A stretch of DNA of 18,601 nucleotides from JAUILA01 sp964563925 (GTDB lineage Bacteria; Bacteroidota; Bacteroidia; Cytophagales; Cyclobacteriaceae): assembly GCA_964563925.1 (NCBI GenBank), contig CAZLZD010000068.1, positions 1 through 18,601 of the forward strand, written 5' to 3'. Position numbers and translations under genes: made by a program. The stretch's first letter is position 1. Each line of letters begins with the position of its first letter. Of this stretch, positions 7,400 through 14,374 are shown one piece after another. The notes under the pieces were generated by a model, which saw only the letters and a list, made by a program, of their open reading frames with translations, made no database searches and was not told the DNA's origin.

Positions 7400-8112
7400 T
7401 GAAAGCATTAGTAATAGATGACTCACGGCTGGCGCGTAATGAATTAAAGCGGCTGCTCAAGGATTTTGATAATGTGCAGATTGCCGGTGAGGCATCCAAT
7501 GCCATGGAAGCTATTGAGAAGATTGAGAGTGACAAGCCTGACCTGATCTTCCTTGACATTCAAATGCCGGGTAAAGATGGGTTTGAACTTCTTGAGGAGC
7601 TGGATTACATTCCCGAGGTCATATTTACCACCGCTTACGATGAATATGCCATTAAGGCGTTTGAGTTCAATGCCCTCGATTACCTGCTAAAGCCCATACA
7701 AAAGGACCGGCTGGCTGGTGCGCTGTCGAAGATAACCGAAAAGCAGGAGCGTGAAACCAACGGATCCGGGGAGCGAATGACCACTTCCGACCAGGTATTT
7801 GTCAAGGACGGCGATAAGTGCTGGTTTGTTCAGCTGTCGGATGTGCGCCTGTTTGAAGTGGAAGGCAACTATACGAAACTCTACTTTGATGATCAGCGAC
7901 CCATGATACCACGGACCCTGAATTATCTTGAAACCCGTCTTGATCCTAAGCGGTTTTTCCGTGCCAACCGGCAGCAGATTATCAATCTGAGCTGGATCGA
8001 GCGTATTGAACCCTGGTTCAGCGGGAGCATAAAAATATATATGAAGGGAGGGCATGAAGTGGACGTTTCGCGCCGTCAGACCCAGCGGTTCAAGGACCTG
8101 ATGAGTTTCTGA
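7396..8112 (+). CDS. LytTR family response regulator
   Basis: This is a 238-residue regulator. The N-terminal receiver (about 1-118) has acidic residues Asp8/Asp9, phospho-acceptor Asp54 in LIFLDIQMPG, Thr79 and Lys99 in LLKP. The C-terminal LytTR DNA-binding domain (about 130-238) carries FEVEGNYTKLYF, the RANRQQIINLSWIERIEPW segment and VSRRQTQRFK. LytTR proteins usually bind paired direct repeats upstream of targets as dimers. The start is ATG at 7396, with ATG at 7399 directly after as an alternative. It is the cognate regulator of the upstream kinase. Targets are unknown; the adjacent divergent region and the small gene downstream are obvious candidates. Confidence 0.93.
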   Translation: MMKALVIDDSRLARNELKRLLKDFDNVQIAGEASNAMEAIEKIESDKPDLIFLDIQMPGKDGFELLEELDYIPEVIFTTAYDEYAIKAFEFNALDYLLKPIQKDRLAGALSKITEKQERETNGSGERMTTSDQVFVKDGDKCWFVQLSDVRLFEVEGNYTKLYFDDQRPMIPRTLNYLETRLDPKRFFRANRQQIINLSWIERIEPWFSGSIKIYMKGGHEVDVSRRQTQRFKDLMSF

Positions 8113-8134
8113 ACCGTCCTTTTACCGGAAGTTT

Positions 8135-8189
8135 TTCCCAATCTGGGAACGCAGGAGACCCTAAAACCGCATAAAAACCCTGTTTAGGG
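8135..8189. repeat. Two short perfect hairpins after the LytTR gene
   Basis: TTCCCA-ATC-TGGGAA occupies 8135-8149, and a 7-bp stem CCCTAAA/TTTAGGG pairs 8159-8165 with 8183-8189. Neither is followed by a T tract on either strand, so I do not call them intrinsic terminators. They may form the 3' end structure of the two-component operon or the leader of the next gene. Confidence 0.4.
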
Positions 8190-8193
8190 CACT

Positions 8194-8236
8194 GGCATAG
8201 TTTTTATCCAGGCATAGTGGAATTGAAACTATGCCT
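8194..8236 (+). promoter_or_regulatory. Mutually exclusive hairpins covering a start codon (possible RNA switch)
   Basis: GGCATAGTTT (8194-8203) and AGGCATAGT (8210-8218) are direct copies of the same 8-base core. Both are complementary to the single downstream arm AAACTATGCCT (8226-8236): the first by 10 bp, the second by 9 bp. Only one can pair at a time. The downstream arm contains the ATG at 8231 of the small gene, so either hairpin hides that start; the ATG at 8237 lies just outside. Translational control is inference. The element might instead be a DNA operator. Confidence 0.5.
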
Positions 8237-8488
8237 ATGATTACGATCAAAGACTTTAATACCCTGCCATTCGATAAGAAATGTGATTTTATCACGGTCT
8301 TTGCCGATTACCTTGCGCACCGGACTGATGACGGACACAAATTCTATTTATATCATCTCAATGGATACTATATTGAGGTGATTTACATTCCATCGCACAA
8401 GCGTGTGGCGCAGATAAGAGCCTTTACAAGTTCGAAGTGGCTGCAGCCCTATTTGTCACAGATTGATATTGATACCCTATGTTTGTAG
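8231..8488 (+). CDS. Small conserved-looking hypothetical protein, 85 residues
   Basis: The sequence has ordinary protein character (ITIKDFNTLPFDKKCDF, then FYLYHLNGYYIEVIYIP and IRAFTSSKWLQPYL). An N-terminal amphipathic helix is followed by a beta-hairpin-like part and a C-terminal helix. There is no signal or membrane segment. I recall small Bacteroidota proteins of this pattern but no function. ATG at 8231 is inside a hairpin arm; ATG at 8237, two codons later, is the alternative start. It is co-directional with the two-component genes 118 bases upstream, so it may be part of that operon or its target. Its 3' end overlaps the 3' end of mfd by 12 bases. Confidence 0.75.
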   Translation: MPMITIKDFNTLPFDKKCDFITVFADYLAHRTDDGHKFYLYHLNGYYIEVIYIPSHKRVAQIRAFTSSKWLQPYLSQIDIDTLCL

Positions 8489-11400
8489 TTCGTGATCTTT
8501 TTCCAGAATGGTGGAAAGAATTTTTTTACCGGTTTCCACAGTTGATACATCCTCCACGGTTAGTATCAGTCGTCCTTTATGATCGCGCATCCGGCATCGC
8601 TTCGGATGCTTTTGCACAAAGGCCAGAATTTTCCCGAAAACATCTGATTTGAAGTAGCGTTCATCGTCTGATGAAATAAAATAGGCTTTCATCTTGCCGT
8701 TTTTAAGCGTCAGTTTTTCAAATCCCAGTTCCTCTGACATCCATCGTAACCGCACCGTTTCGGTGAGTTCCTTTACTGATTCAGGAAGGGGACCAAACCT
8801 GTCCCGTACCGAAGCAGTGAAATCGGTTAGCTCCTTTTCGGTCTTCAGGTTGTCAAGTTTGGAGTAAAGGCTGAGTCTCTCTGAAATATTCTGTACATAC
8901 TCGTCCGGAATGATCAGCTCCAGGTCGGTTTCAATATTGGTATCTTTAACCAGGAGCCTGGCGGTTTCCTTCAGATCCTGGGCAAAAAGGTCCTTAAATT
9001 CAGTTTCTTTAAGTTCCTGTACCGCCTCGTCAAGTATCTGATGATACATGTCAAATCCAAGATCCGTAATAAACCCGCTTTGCTCAGCGCCGAGCAGGTT
9101 TCCTGCACCCCGGATGTCAAGGTCGCGCATAGCTACCTTGAACCCGTCCCCCAGGTCACTGAATTCCTCCAGGGTGGACAGCCGTTTACGCGAATCCGAG
9201 GAAAGACCGATAGTGGGCGGGGTGAGCAAATAGCAGAATGCTTTCTTGTTACTTCGTCCGACCCGCCCCCTCATCTGGTGAAGGTCGGACAGTCCGAACA
9301 TATGGGCCTGGTTGATGATGATGGTATTGGCATTGGGAATATCAAGCCCGGATTCGATGATATTGGTGGAGACCAGCACATCATATTCTCCTTCAATAAA
9401 ACGCACCATGGTTTTTTCCAGAAGTTGACCGTCCATTTGTCCGTGGGCAATTCCGATACGGGCGTCGGGTACAAGCCGTAAAATGATATTGGCTACTTCC
9501 TCGATATCACTGACCCGGTTGTGCACAAAGAATACCTGGCCGCCCCGGCGTAATTCGAAACTAATCGCATCGCGCACGGTCTCTTCGTTAAAGGTATGAA
9601 GCTCGGTGGTCACAGGTTGCCTGTTTGGAGGGGGCGTGGATATGATCGAAAGGTCCCGGGCCCCCATTAGTGAAAAATGTAGGGTACGCGGGATGGGTGT
9701 GGCGGTAAGTGTAAGCGCGTCCACGTTTACACGAAGCTCCTTGAGCTTTTCCTTCACCTTGACGCCGAATTTTTGCTCTTCGTCAATCACCATCAATCCC
9801 AGGTCCTTGAATTTTACATCCTTGGAGACGATCCGGTGAGTACCGATTAAAATATCCGTTTTCCCTTCCTTTACGCGGTTCAGCGTTTCGCGGATCTGCG
9901 CGGTGGAACGAAACCGGTTGATATATTCAATGGTAACCGGAAATTTCTTCAGGCGTTCACGGAAGGTATTGTAATGTTGCATGGCCAGGATCGTGGTAGG
10001 CACCAGAACCGCTACCTGTTTGTTATCGGTCACCGCCTTAAATGCAGCACGGATTGCCACTTCCGTTTTGCCAAACCCCACGTCTCCGCAGACAAGCCGG
10101 TCCATGGGATGCTGCAGCTCCATGTCATCCTTCACGTCGGCCGTGGCCCTGGCCTGGTCCGGGGTATCCTCATAAATAAAGGAAGATTCCAGTTCGGCCT
10201 GCAGGAAGCTGTCTTTTGTGAAGGCAAACCCGGGAGCTTTCTTGCGCTTGGCGTATAGCTCAATCAGGTCTTTGGCAATATCTGCCACCTTCTTCTTTAC
10301 CTTTCTCTTTTTATTCTCCCACTCCGGCGAACCCAACTTGCTGATGGCAGGTGGCGCTCCTTCCTTGCCTGAATACCTGGAAATTTTGTGCAGGGAGTGG
10401 ATGCTCACATATAACAGATCATCATCCCTGTAGATCAGGCGGATCGCTTCCTGTTCCTTCCCGTTGACCTCTCTTTTTTCGAGTCCGGCAAATTTACCAA
10501 TGCCATAATCAATATGCGTGACAAAATCACCGGGTTGAAGGGTCTTGAGTTCGTGAAGCGTGAGCGCTTTTGACTTGGAATATTTCTTTTTGACTTTATA
10601 TCGGTGAAATCGCTCAAACAGCTGGTGATCGGTATAGCAGGTTACTTTTTGCTGTTTATCCACGAATCCCTGTCGCAGGGACAGGTTTAACCCCTGGAAA
10701 CGCGTGCCATGGCTGAGCTCTTCAAAGATATTTTGCAACCGTTCCAGCTGCTTCATACTCTCTGCACAGATCACGACCATAAAGTCCTTATCCTGCTGTT
10801 CGTGGATATGACGCGCCAGCAGGTCAAAATCCTGGTTAAAGGAGGGCTGCGGTTCGCTTTGCCATTGGAAAACGTCTGCCTCCTTACCCTCAAAACGATT
10901 TCCGAATTCAATTTTGACTAATGACTCAAGCTGGCGGGAGAATGATTTCCTGGTTTCAAAAAGGTGGTCAGGTTTGAGAATGACTTTAGTTTCCCCGCTT
11001 TCCGACATGATATTATCAAAGCTTTCACTCGCCTTATCGAAGTAAGCATCGATCACATCCAGTAACTGGGCGGTGTCTTTCATCCAGACCTTCGTGTTAT
11101 TGGGCATGAATTCTAGCAACCCTTCCCGGGTTTCCTGAACCAGCCTGGTCTGTACATTCGGGATCAGGTTGATCTCCTTCACCGGTTCGACCGAAAGCTG
11201 CGAATTGGGGTCGAAGGTACGGATACTGTCAATCTCCCGTCCGTACAGTTCGATCCGGTAGGGCAGGTCGTGGGCGTAGCTGAAAATGTCGATGATTCCG
11301 CCGCGGACGCTGAACTGACCGGCTTCATACACAAAATCGGTTTTTTCGAAATCGTAGGACAGCAAAAGCTCACTGAGGAAGGAGATATCCAGTTTTTCCC

Positions 11401-11848
11401 CAACCTTTGCGGAGAAAGTGTGCCTTGCGAGGGACTTTTTGTTGATTACCTTTTCGGTCAGGGCTTCCGGGTATGTTACGATTAATTCTCCCGAGGAGGC
11501 TTTGTGATTGATCCGGTTCAGGATTTCAGCCCGCATAAGTACATTGGCATTTTCTGTTTCCTCAAACTCATAGGGGCGTTTGTACGAGGTAGGAAAGAAC
11601 AGGATTTCCTTGCCGGGCAGAAGATTCTGTAAATCATGAAAAAAATAGGCGGCCTCCTCCTTATCATGAAGGACAATCAGGTGGTTTTGATAATTTAACT
11701 GGTAAAGGGAAGCCAGTAAAACCGCATCCAGGCTGCCGGAAATACCTTTCAACTGAACAGACCGGTCCTCATTCGCCTTGATCTTTTCGGCGATCGTTTG
11801 AATAATGCTGTCTGTCTTGTAAACCTTAAGTAAATCTCCTGCTTTCAC
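8477..11848 (-). CDS. mfd: Transcription-repair coupling factor Mfd
   Basis: This is a full-length Mfd of 1123 residues (E. coli 1148). It displaces RNA polymerase stalled at DNA lesions and recruits UvrA. The N-terminal UvrB-like module spans about 1-390. The RNA-polymerase-interacting domain starts near residue 435 (LQPGDFVTHIDYGIGKF). The RecG-like translocase carries Walker A GDVGFGKTE (588-596), Walker B DEEQ (689-692), LTATPIPRTL and the motif VI region QMRGRVGRS near 855. The TRCF C-terminal domain follows at about 970-1075. The start is GTG at 11848; the next in-frame Met comes only near residue 105 and would lose part of the first domain. A -7 box sits seven bases upstream. The gene appears monocistronic. 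Confidence 0.97.
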   Translation of the reverse strand: MKAGDLLKVYKTDSIIQTIAEKIKANEDRSVQLKGISGSLDAVLLASLYQLNYQNHLIVLHDKEEAAYFFHDLQNLLPGKEILFFPTSYKRPYEFEETENANVLMRAEILNRINHKASSGELIVTYPEALTEKVINKKSLARHTFSAKVGEKLDISFLSELLLSYDFEKTDFVYEAGQFSVRGGIIDIFSYAHDLPYRIELYGREIDSIRTFDPNSQLSVEPVKEINLIPNVQTRLVQETREGLLEFMPNNTKVWMKDTAQLLDVIDAYFDKASESFDNIMSESGETKVILKPDHLFETRKSFSRQLESLVKIEFGNRFEGKEADVFQWQSEPQPSFNQDFDLLARHIHEQQDKDFMVVICAESMKQLERLQNIFEELSHGTRFQGLNLSLRQGFVDKQQKVTCYTDHQLFERFHRYKVKKKYSKSKALTLHELKTLQPGDFVTHIDYGIGKFAGLEKREVNGKEQEAIRLIYRDDDLLYVSIHSLHKISRYSGKEGAPPAISKLGSPEWENKKRKVKKKVADIAKDLIELYAKRKKAPGFAFTKDSFLQAELESSFIYEDTPDQARATADVKDDMELQHPMDRLVCGDVGFGKTEVAIRAAFKAVTDNKQVAVLVPTTILAMQHYNTFRERLKKFPVTIEYINRFRSTAQIRETLNRVKEGKTDILIGTHRIVSKDVKFKDLGLMVIDEEQKFGVKVKEKLKELRVNVDALTLTATPIPRTLHFSLMGARDLSIISTPPPNRQPVTTELHTFNEETVRDAISFELRRGGQVFFVHNRVSDIEEVANIILRLVPDARIGIAHGQMDGQLLEKTMVRFIEGEYDVLVSTNIIESGLDIPNANTIIINQAHMFGLSDLHQMRGRVGRSNKKAFCYLLTPPTIGLSSDSRKRLSTLEEFSDLGDGFKVAMRDLDIRGAGNLLGAEQSGFITDLGFDMYHQILDEAVQELKETEFKDLFAQDLKETARLLVKDTNIETDLELIIPDEYVQNISERLSLYSKLDNLKTEKELTDFTASVRDRFGPLPESVKELTETVRLRWMSEELGFEKLTLKNGKMKAYFISSDDERYFKSDVFGKILAFVQKHPKRCRMRDHKGRLILTVEDVSTVETGKKILSTILEKDHELQT

Positions 11849-11855
11849 AAAGTGG

Positions 11856-11863
11856 CAAAGGTA
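11856..11863 (-). promoter_or_regulatory. mfd: -7 box (TACCTTTG) of mfd, implying a nearly leaderless mRNA
   Basis: TACCTTTG followed by C matches the Bacteroidota -7 consensus exactly. It ends seven bases before the GTG start at 11848. As transcription in this phylum starts about 5-7 bases after the box, the mRNA should begin at or within a couple of bases of the start codon. No clear -33 motif was seen. Confidence 0.6.
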
Positions 11864-11944
11864 CGTAAATCGTTTTTCTGAATCGATATGAACTGTTAAA
11901 TTGGAACAAACACGATAAGTATTAGTTTACCTGTGCTTGATTCT

Positions 11945-12124
11945 ATGGAGGTGTTTCGGATTCTTATGATGGGACTGGCCCTGGTAAGCGGTATATTACT
12001 GGTGGCCGGCCTCTTTTCGCCGGTCCTTGTTCTCTGGTGGATGGATTACCAGAACCGGTTGAGGGTTCTGCGTATTTACGGAAGTATTTTTCTTATCAGT
12101 TTATTGATCTGGGTGCTTGTTTAA
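11945..12124 (+). CDS. Small two-helix membrane protein, 59 residues
   Basis: There are two hydrophobic helices (about residues 4-26 and 43-59) joined by a short charged loop, WWMDYQNRLRVLRIYG, with positive residues that predict both termini outside. The chosen start is ATG at 11945; an in-frame GTG at 11933 would add four residues. The loop, rather than random composition, makes me think it is real, and I recall similar short Bacteroidota membrane proteins with an LWWMD motif, but no function is known. It is divergent from mfd (96 bases between starts), and its stop overlaps the methyltransferase stop by four bases (TTAA). Confidence 0.65.
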   Translation: MEVFRILMMGLALVSGILLVAGLFSPVLVLWWMDYQNRLRVLRIYGSIFLISLLIWVLV

Positions 12125-13323
12125 TCCGGTTTTTCACCGCGGCAGATCATCCGCTGATTGCCTGCTGCTGTAAAGACGAAGAGATAAACGTCTCCCCCGT
12201 CCCGTATTCCTGAACGTTTACGCAGACTGGCGACGGTTTGCGGAAAATTACGTGTGGTAATATTGGCTTTACCCCCATCACTCATATCCTTAAGGTTTCG
12301 TAAGGTGTAGGGCCTGAGATCTGTAACCTTAAATATTCGGCCGGGGAACTCCTTCTGCTTAACGGCTGAGGTAAATAAATGTGTGTTCGGGTGTAATTTG
12401 GTCAGCGTAAACCGAACCGCCAGTGATTTATATCCACCAGCTTTCATCAATGCCGGGGCAGGTTCATACAACCAGTCTTCAAGGGATGATATGCGGACTT
12501 CGGCAGACCGTTCGCCCTGCAGGGTAAATTCAAATTTCTGTTCCCGGTCGAGGACAACAGCCACCACCGTTGCATCTTCATGATGGTTCCGGTCGAGCAA
12601 AAAAAGCACCTCCCGGCATTCTCCTGCCCATTCCAGTACATGGATTTCATTTACGTGATAGCCCAGTGAACGTCTGGCAGCCTCGATATCAATCATGGGA
12701 GATGCTTTCACCATGATTCTATCCGTTTTTTTGAGCAAATCCGGCAGAAGGGCAGTCACATCCGGTAAGCAATCTTCAAACAACACTACTTTTTGTCCTG
12801 ATTCTGCGCGCCGGGACGGATCAACAAATATCCGCAGACCTTCTGGCATTTCCCCGAGAAAGGCCCTGGCGGATTGTTGGTGAACGGTAATGTTCTTTTG
12901 CAGTACGGAAAAATTATGCCTGGCCAGGCGGCATAATTCAGGATCAGGTTCGACATAATGGTTGAACTCGTTTTCTGCCAGGTTATCCGTGGCCAGGTAG
13001 CAGGTATCCACGCCTGTTCCACCAGTGAGGTCGGCCATGGGCCCTCCACCAAAAACAGATGACTTGTAGCGGGCAGTAGCTTCGGAGGAGGCCTGCTGCA
13101 GGTTGACCGGGTCAGGAAAAATGATTTCCGGACGGGCAGACCATTCCGGTAATTTCAACCGTGCTTTCTGACGGCTCTCAATCTGACGCGCCAGCAGGGA
13201 AACGGGCAGTCCGCCTGAATCCTTAAACCGGAGGCTGATCTGGTACGGGTCAGATTGCGCATGGGCCCGGATAAACTCCCTCGCCTCTTCATTATCAATC
13301 AGTGCCGAAGGGCCGGGATTCAT
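12121..13323 (-). CDS. Class I SAM-dependent methyltransferase with THUMP-like C-terminal domain
   Basis: This is a 400-residue protein. An N-terminal helical region is followed by a Rossmann methyltransferase core with SAM motif I ADLTGGTGVDT (97-107), acidic VEPDPEL after strand 2, and the catalytic-type motif FVDPSRR (166-172). After about residue 255 come THUMP-like segments (LYEPAPALMKAGGYKSLA, then HLFTSAVKQKEFPGRIF). Related Bacteroidota and Firmicutes proteins are annotated only as class I methyltransferases; the VDPSRR motif, similar to NPPY, suggests methylation of a nucleobase or exocyclic nitrogen, but the substrate is unknown. The start is ATG at 13323; an in-frame TTG directly upstream is less likely. 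It is three bases after the stop of asd and must be co-transcribed with it. Confidence 0.88.
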   Translation of the reverse strand: MNPGPSALIDNEEAREFIRAHAQSDPYQISLRFKDSGGLPVSLLARQIESRQKARLKLPEWSARPEIIFPDPVNLQQASSEATARYKSSVFGGGPMADLTGGTGVDTCYLATDNLAENEFNHYVEPDPELCRLARHNFSVLQKNITVHQQSARAFLGEMPEGLRIFVDPSRRAESGQKVVLFEDCLPDVTALLPDLLKKTDRIMVKASPMIDIEAARRSLGYHVNEIHVLEWAGECREVLFLLDRNHHEDATVVAVVLDREQKFEFTLQGERSAEVRISSLEDWLYEPAPALMKAGGYKSLAVRFTLTKLHPNTHLFTSAVKQKEFPGRIFKVTDLRPYTLRNLKDMSDGGKANITTRNFPQTVASLRKRSGIRDGGDVYLFVFTAAGNQRMICRGEKPD

Positions 13324-13326
13324 CAA

Positions 13327-14319
13327 CTAGTGAAAAAGCTTGTTGGCCGTGAGAAACTCGGCGATCTGTACGGCATTGGTGGCGGCACCTTTCCGAAGGT
13401 TGTCAGCCACTATCCACATATTCAGGGTATTAGGGTTGGATTCATCCCTGCGTAAACGCCCAACAAATACCTCGTCTTTCCGGTGAGCATTCAGCGGCAT
13501 CGGGTACACATTGTGCTGAACGTCATCCTGTACCACCACACCCGGCATATTGTTGAGCAGGCGGATAACCTCGTCCAGATCAAAATCGCGGTGGAATTCC
13601 ACGTTGACAGATTCGGAATGCCCGCCCATTACCGGCAGCCTGACCGCAGTGGCGGTAATCGAAATCGACGAATCCCCCAGAATCTTGCGGGTCTCATTGA
13701 CCATTTTCATTTCTTCCTTGGTATATCCGTTATCCATGAAAACATCAATATGCGGAAGCACATTCAGGTCAATCGGGTGCGGATATACCATTTCAGCCTT
13801 GTTTCCGGCCCGTTCGTTCATCATCTGGTCGACTGCGGCCTTTCCGGTTCCTGTCACCGACTGATAAGTGGATATGACCAGTCTTTTCAAGCCATACGCC
13901 TCATGCAGCGGTGCGAGCGCCATGACCATCTGGATTGTGGAACAATTGGGATTGGCAATGATCCGGTCAGTTGCCTCCAGTGTTTTCCCGTTTATTTCTG
14001 GCACAATCAGCTTGTGGTCGGGACTCATTCTCCATGCCGATGAATTGTCAACAACGGTGGTGCCTACCTCGGCAAACCTGGGAGCCCATTCCAGCGAAGT
14101 GCTTCCCCCTGCGGAAAAAATCGCGATGTCAGGCGTTTTACTCACCGCTTCTTCCAGTCCGATTACTTTGTACGACTCGCCACGGAACACGATTTCCTTA
14201 CCCACCGACCGCTCTGAGGCGACCATGTAGAGTTCGTCTATTTCCACATTTCGTTCGGTGAGAACGGTGAGCACTTCTTGTCCGACAAGACCAGTGGCTC
14301 CAACAACAGCCAGTTTCAT
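13327..14319 (-). CDS. asd: Aspartate-semialdehyde dehydrogenase
   Basis: This is a 330-residue enzyme making L-aspartate 4-semialdehyde from aspartyl phosphate with NADPH, the branch point to lysine/diaminopimelate, threonine and methionine. The NADP-binding loop GATGLVGQE is at 7-15, and the SAGGSTS segment at 69-75. The catalytic Cys126 lies in NPNCSTIQ, Gln153 in YQSVTGTG, and Arg227/His234 in RLPVMGGHSES with the family spacing of seven. Its length fits the short bacterial class. It is the first gene of a two-gene operon with the THUMP-like methyltransferase. A -7 box lies 29 bases upstream of the ATG. Confidence 0.97.
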   Translation of the reverse strand: MKLAVVGATGLVGQEVLTVLTERNVEIDELYMVASERSVGKEIVFRGESYKVIGLEEAVSKTPDIAIFSAGGSTSLEWAPRFAEVGTTVVDNSSAWRMSPDHKLIVPEINGKTLEATDRIIANPNCSTIQMVMALAPLHEAYGLKRLVISTYQSVTGTGKAAVDQMMNERAGNKAEMVYPHPIDLNVLPHIDVFMDNGYTKEEMKMVNETRKILGDSSISITATAVRLPVMGGHSESVNVEFHRDFDLDEVIRLLNNMPGVVVQDDVQHNVYPMPLNAHRKDEVFVGRLRRDESNPNTLNMWIVADNLRKGAATNAVQIAEFLTANKLFH

Positions 14320-14347
14320 TTTTTTCCTGATTTATGGTTATGTCCGT

Positions 14348-14355
14348 CAAAAATA
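14348..14355 (-). promoter_or_regulatory. asd: -7 box (TATTTTTG) of the asd operon
   Basis: TATTTTTG on the minus strand is an exact TAnnTTTG match, 28 bases before the ATG at 14319. It lies in the 55-base gap shared with the divergent lamin-tail gene. A TTTC 21 bases further upstream could be a poor -33 element. Confidence 0.6.
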
Positions 14356-14374
14356 GTCATTTACCTGCGCAATC

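Noticed and set aside
8135..8149. Possible terminator after the LytTR gene
   Set aside because: A perfect 6-bp hairpin, but no T tract follows on either strand.
13483..14230. Plus-strand ORFs of 186, 104 and 120 residues
   Set aside because: All are antisense shadows of asd, whose catalytic motifs are complete.
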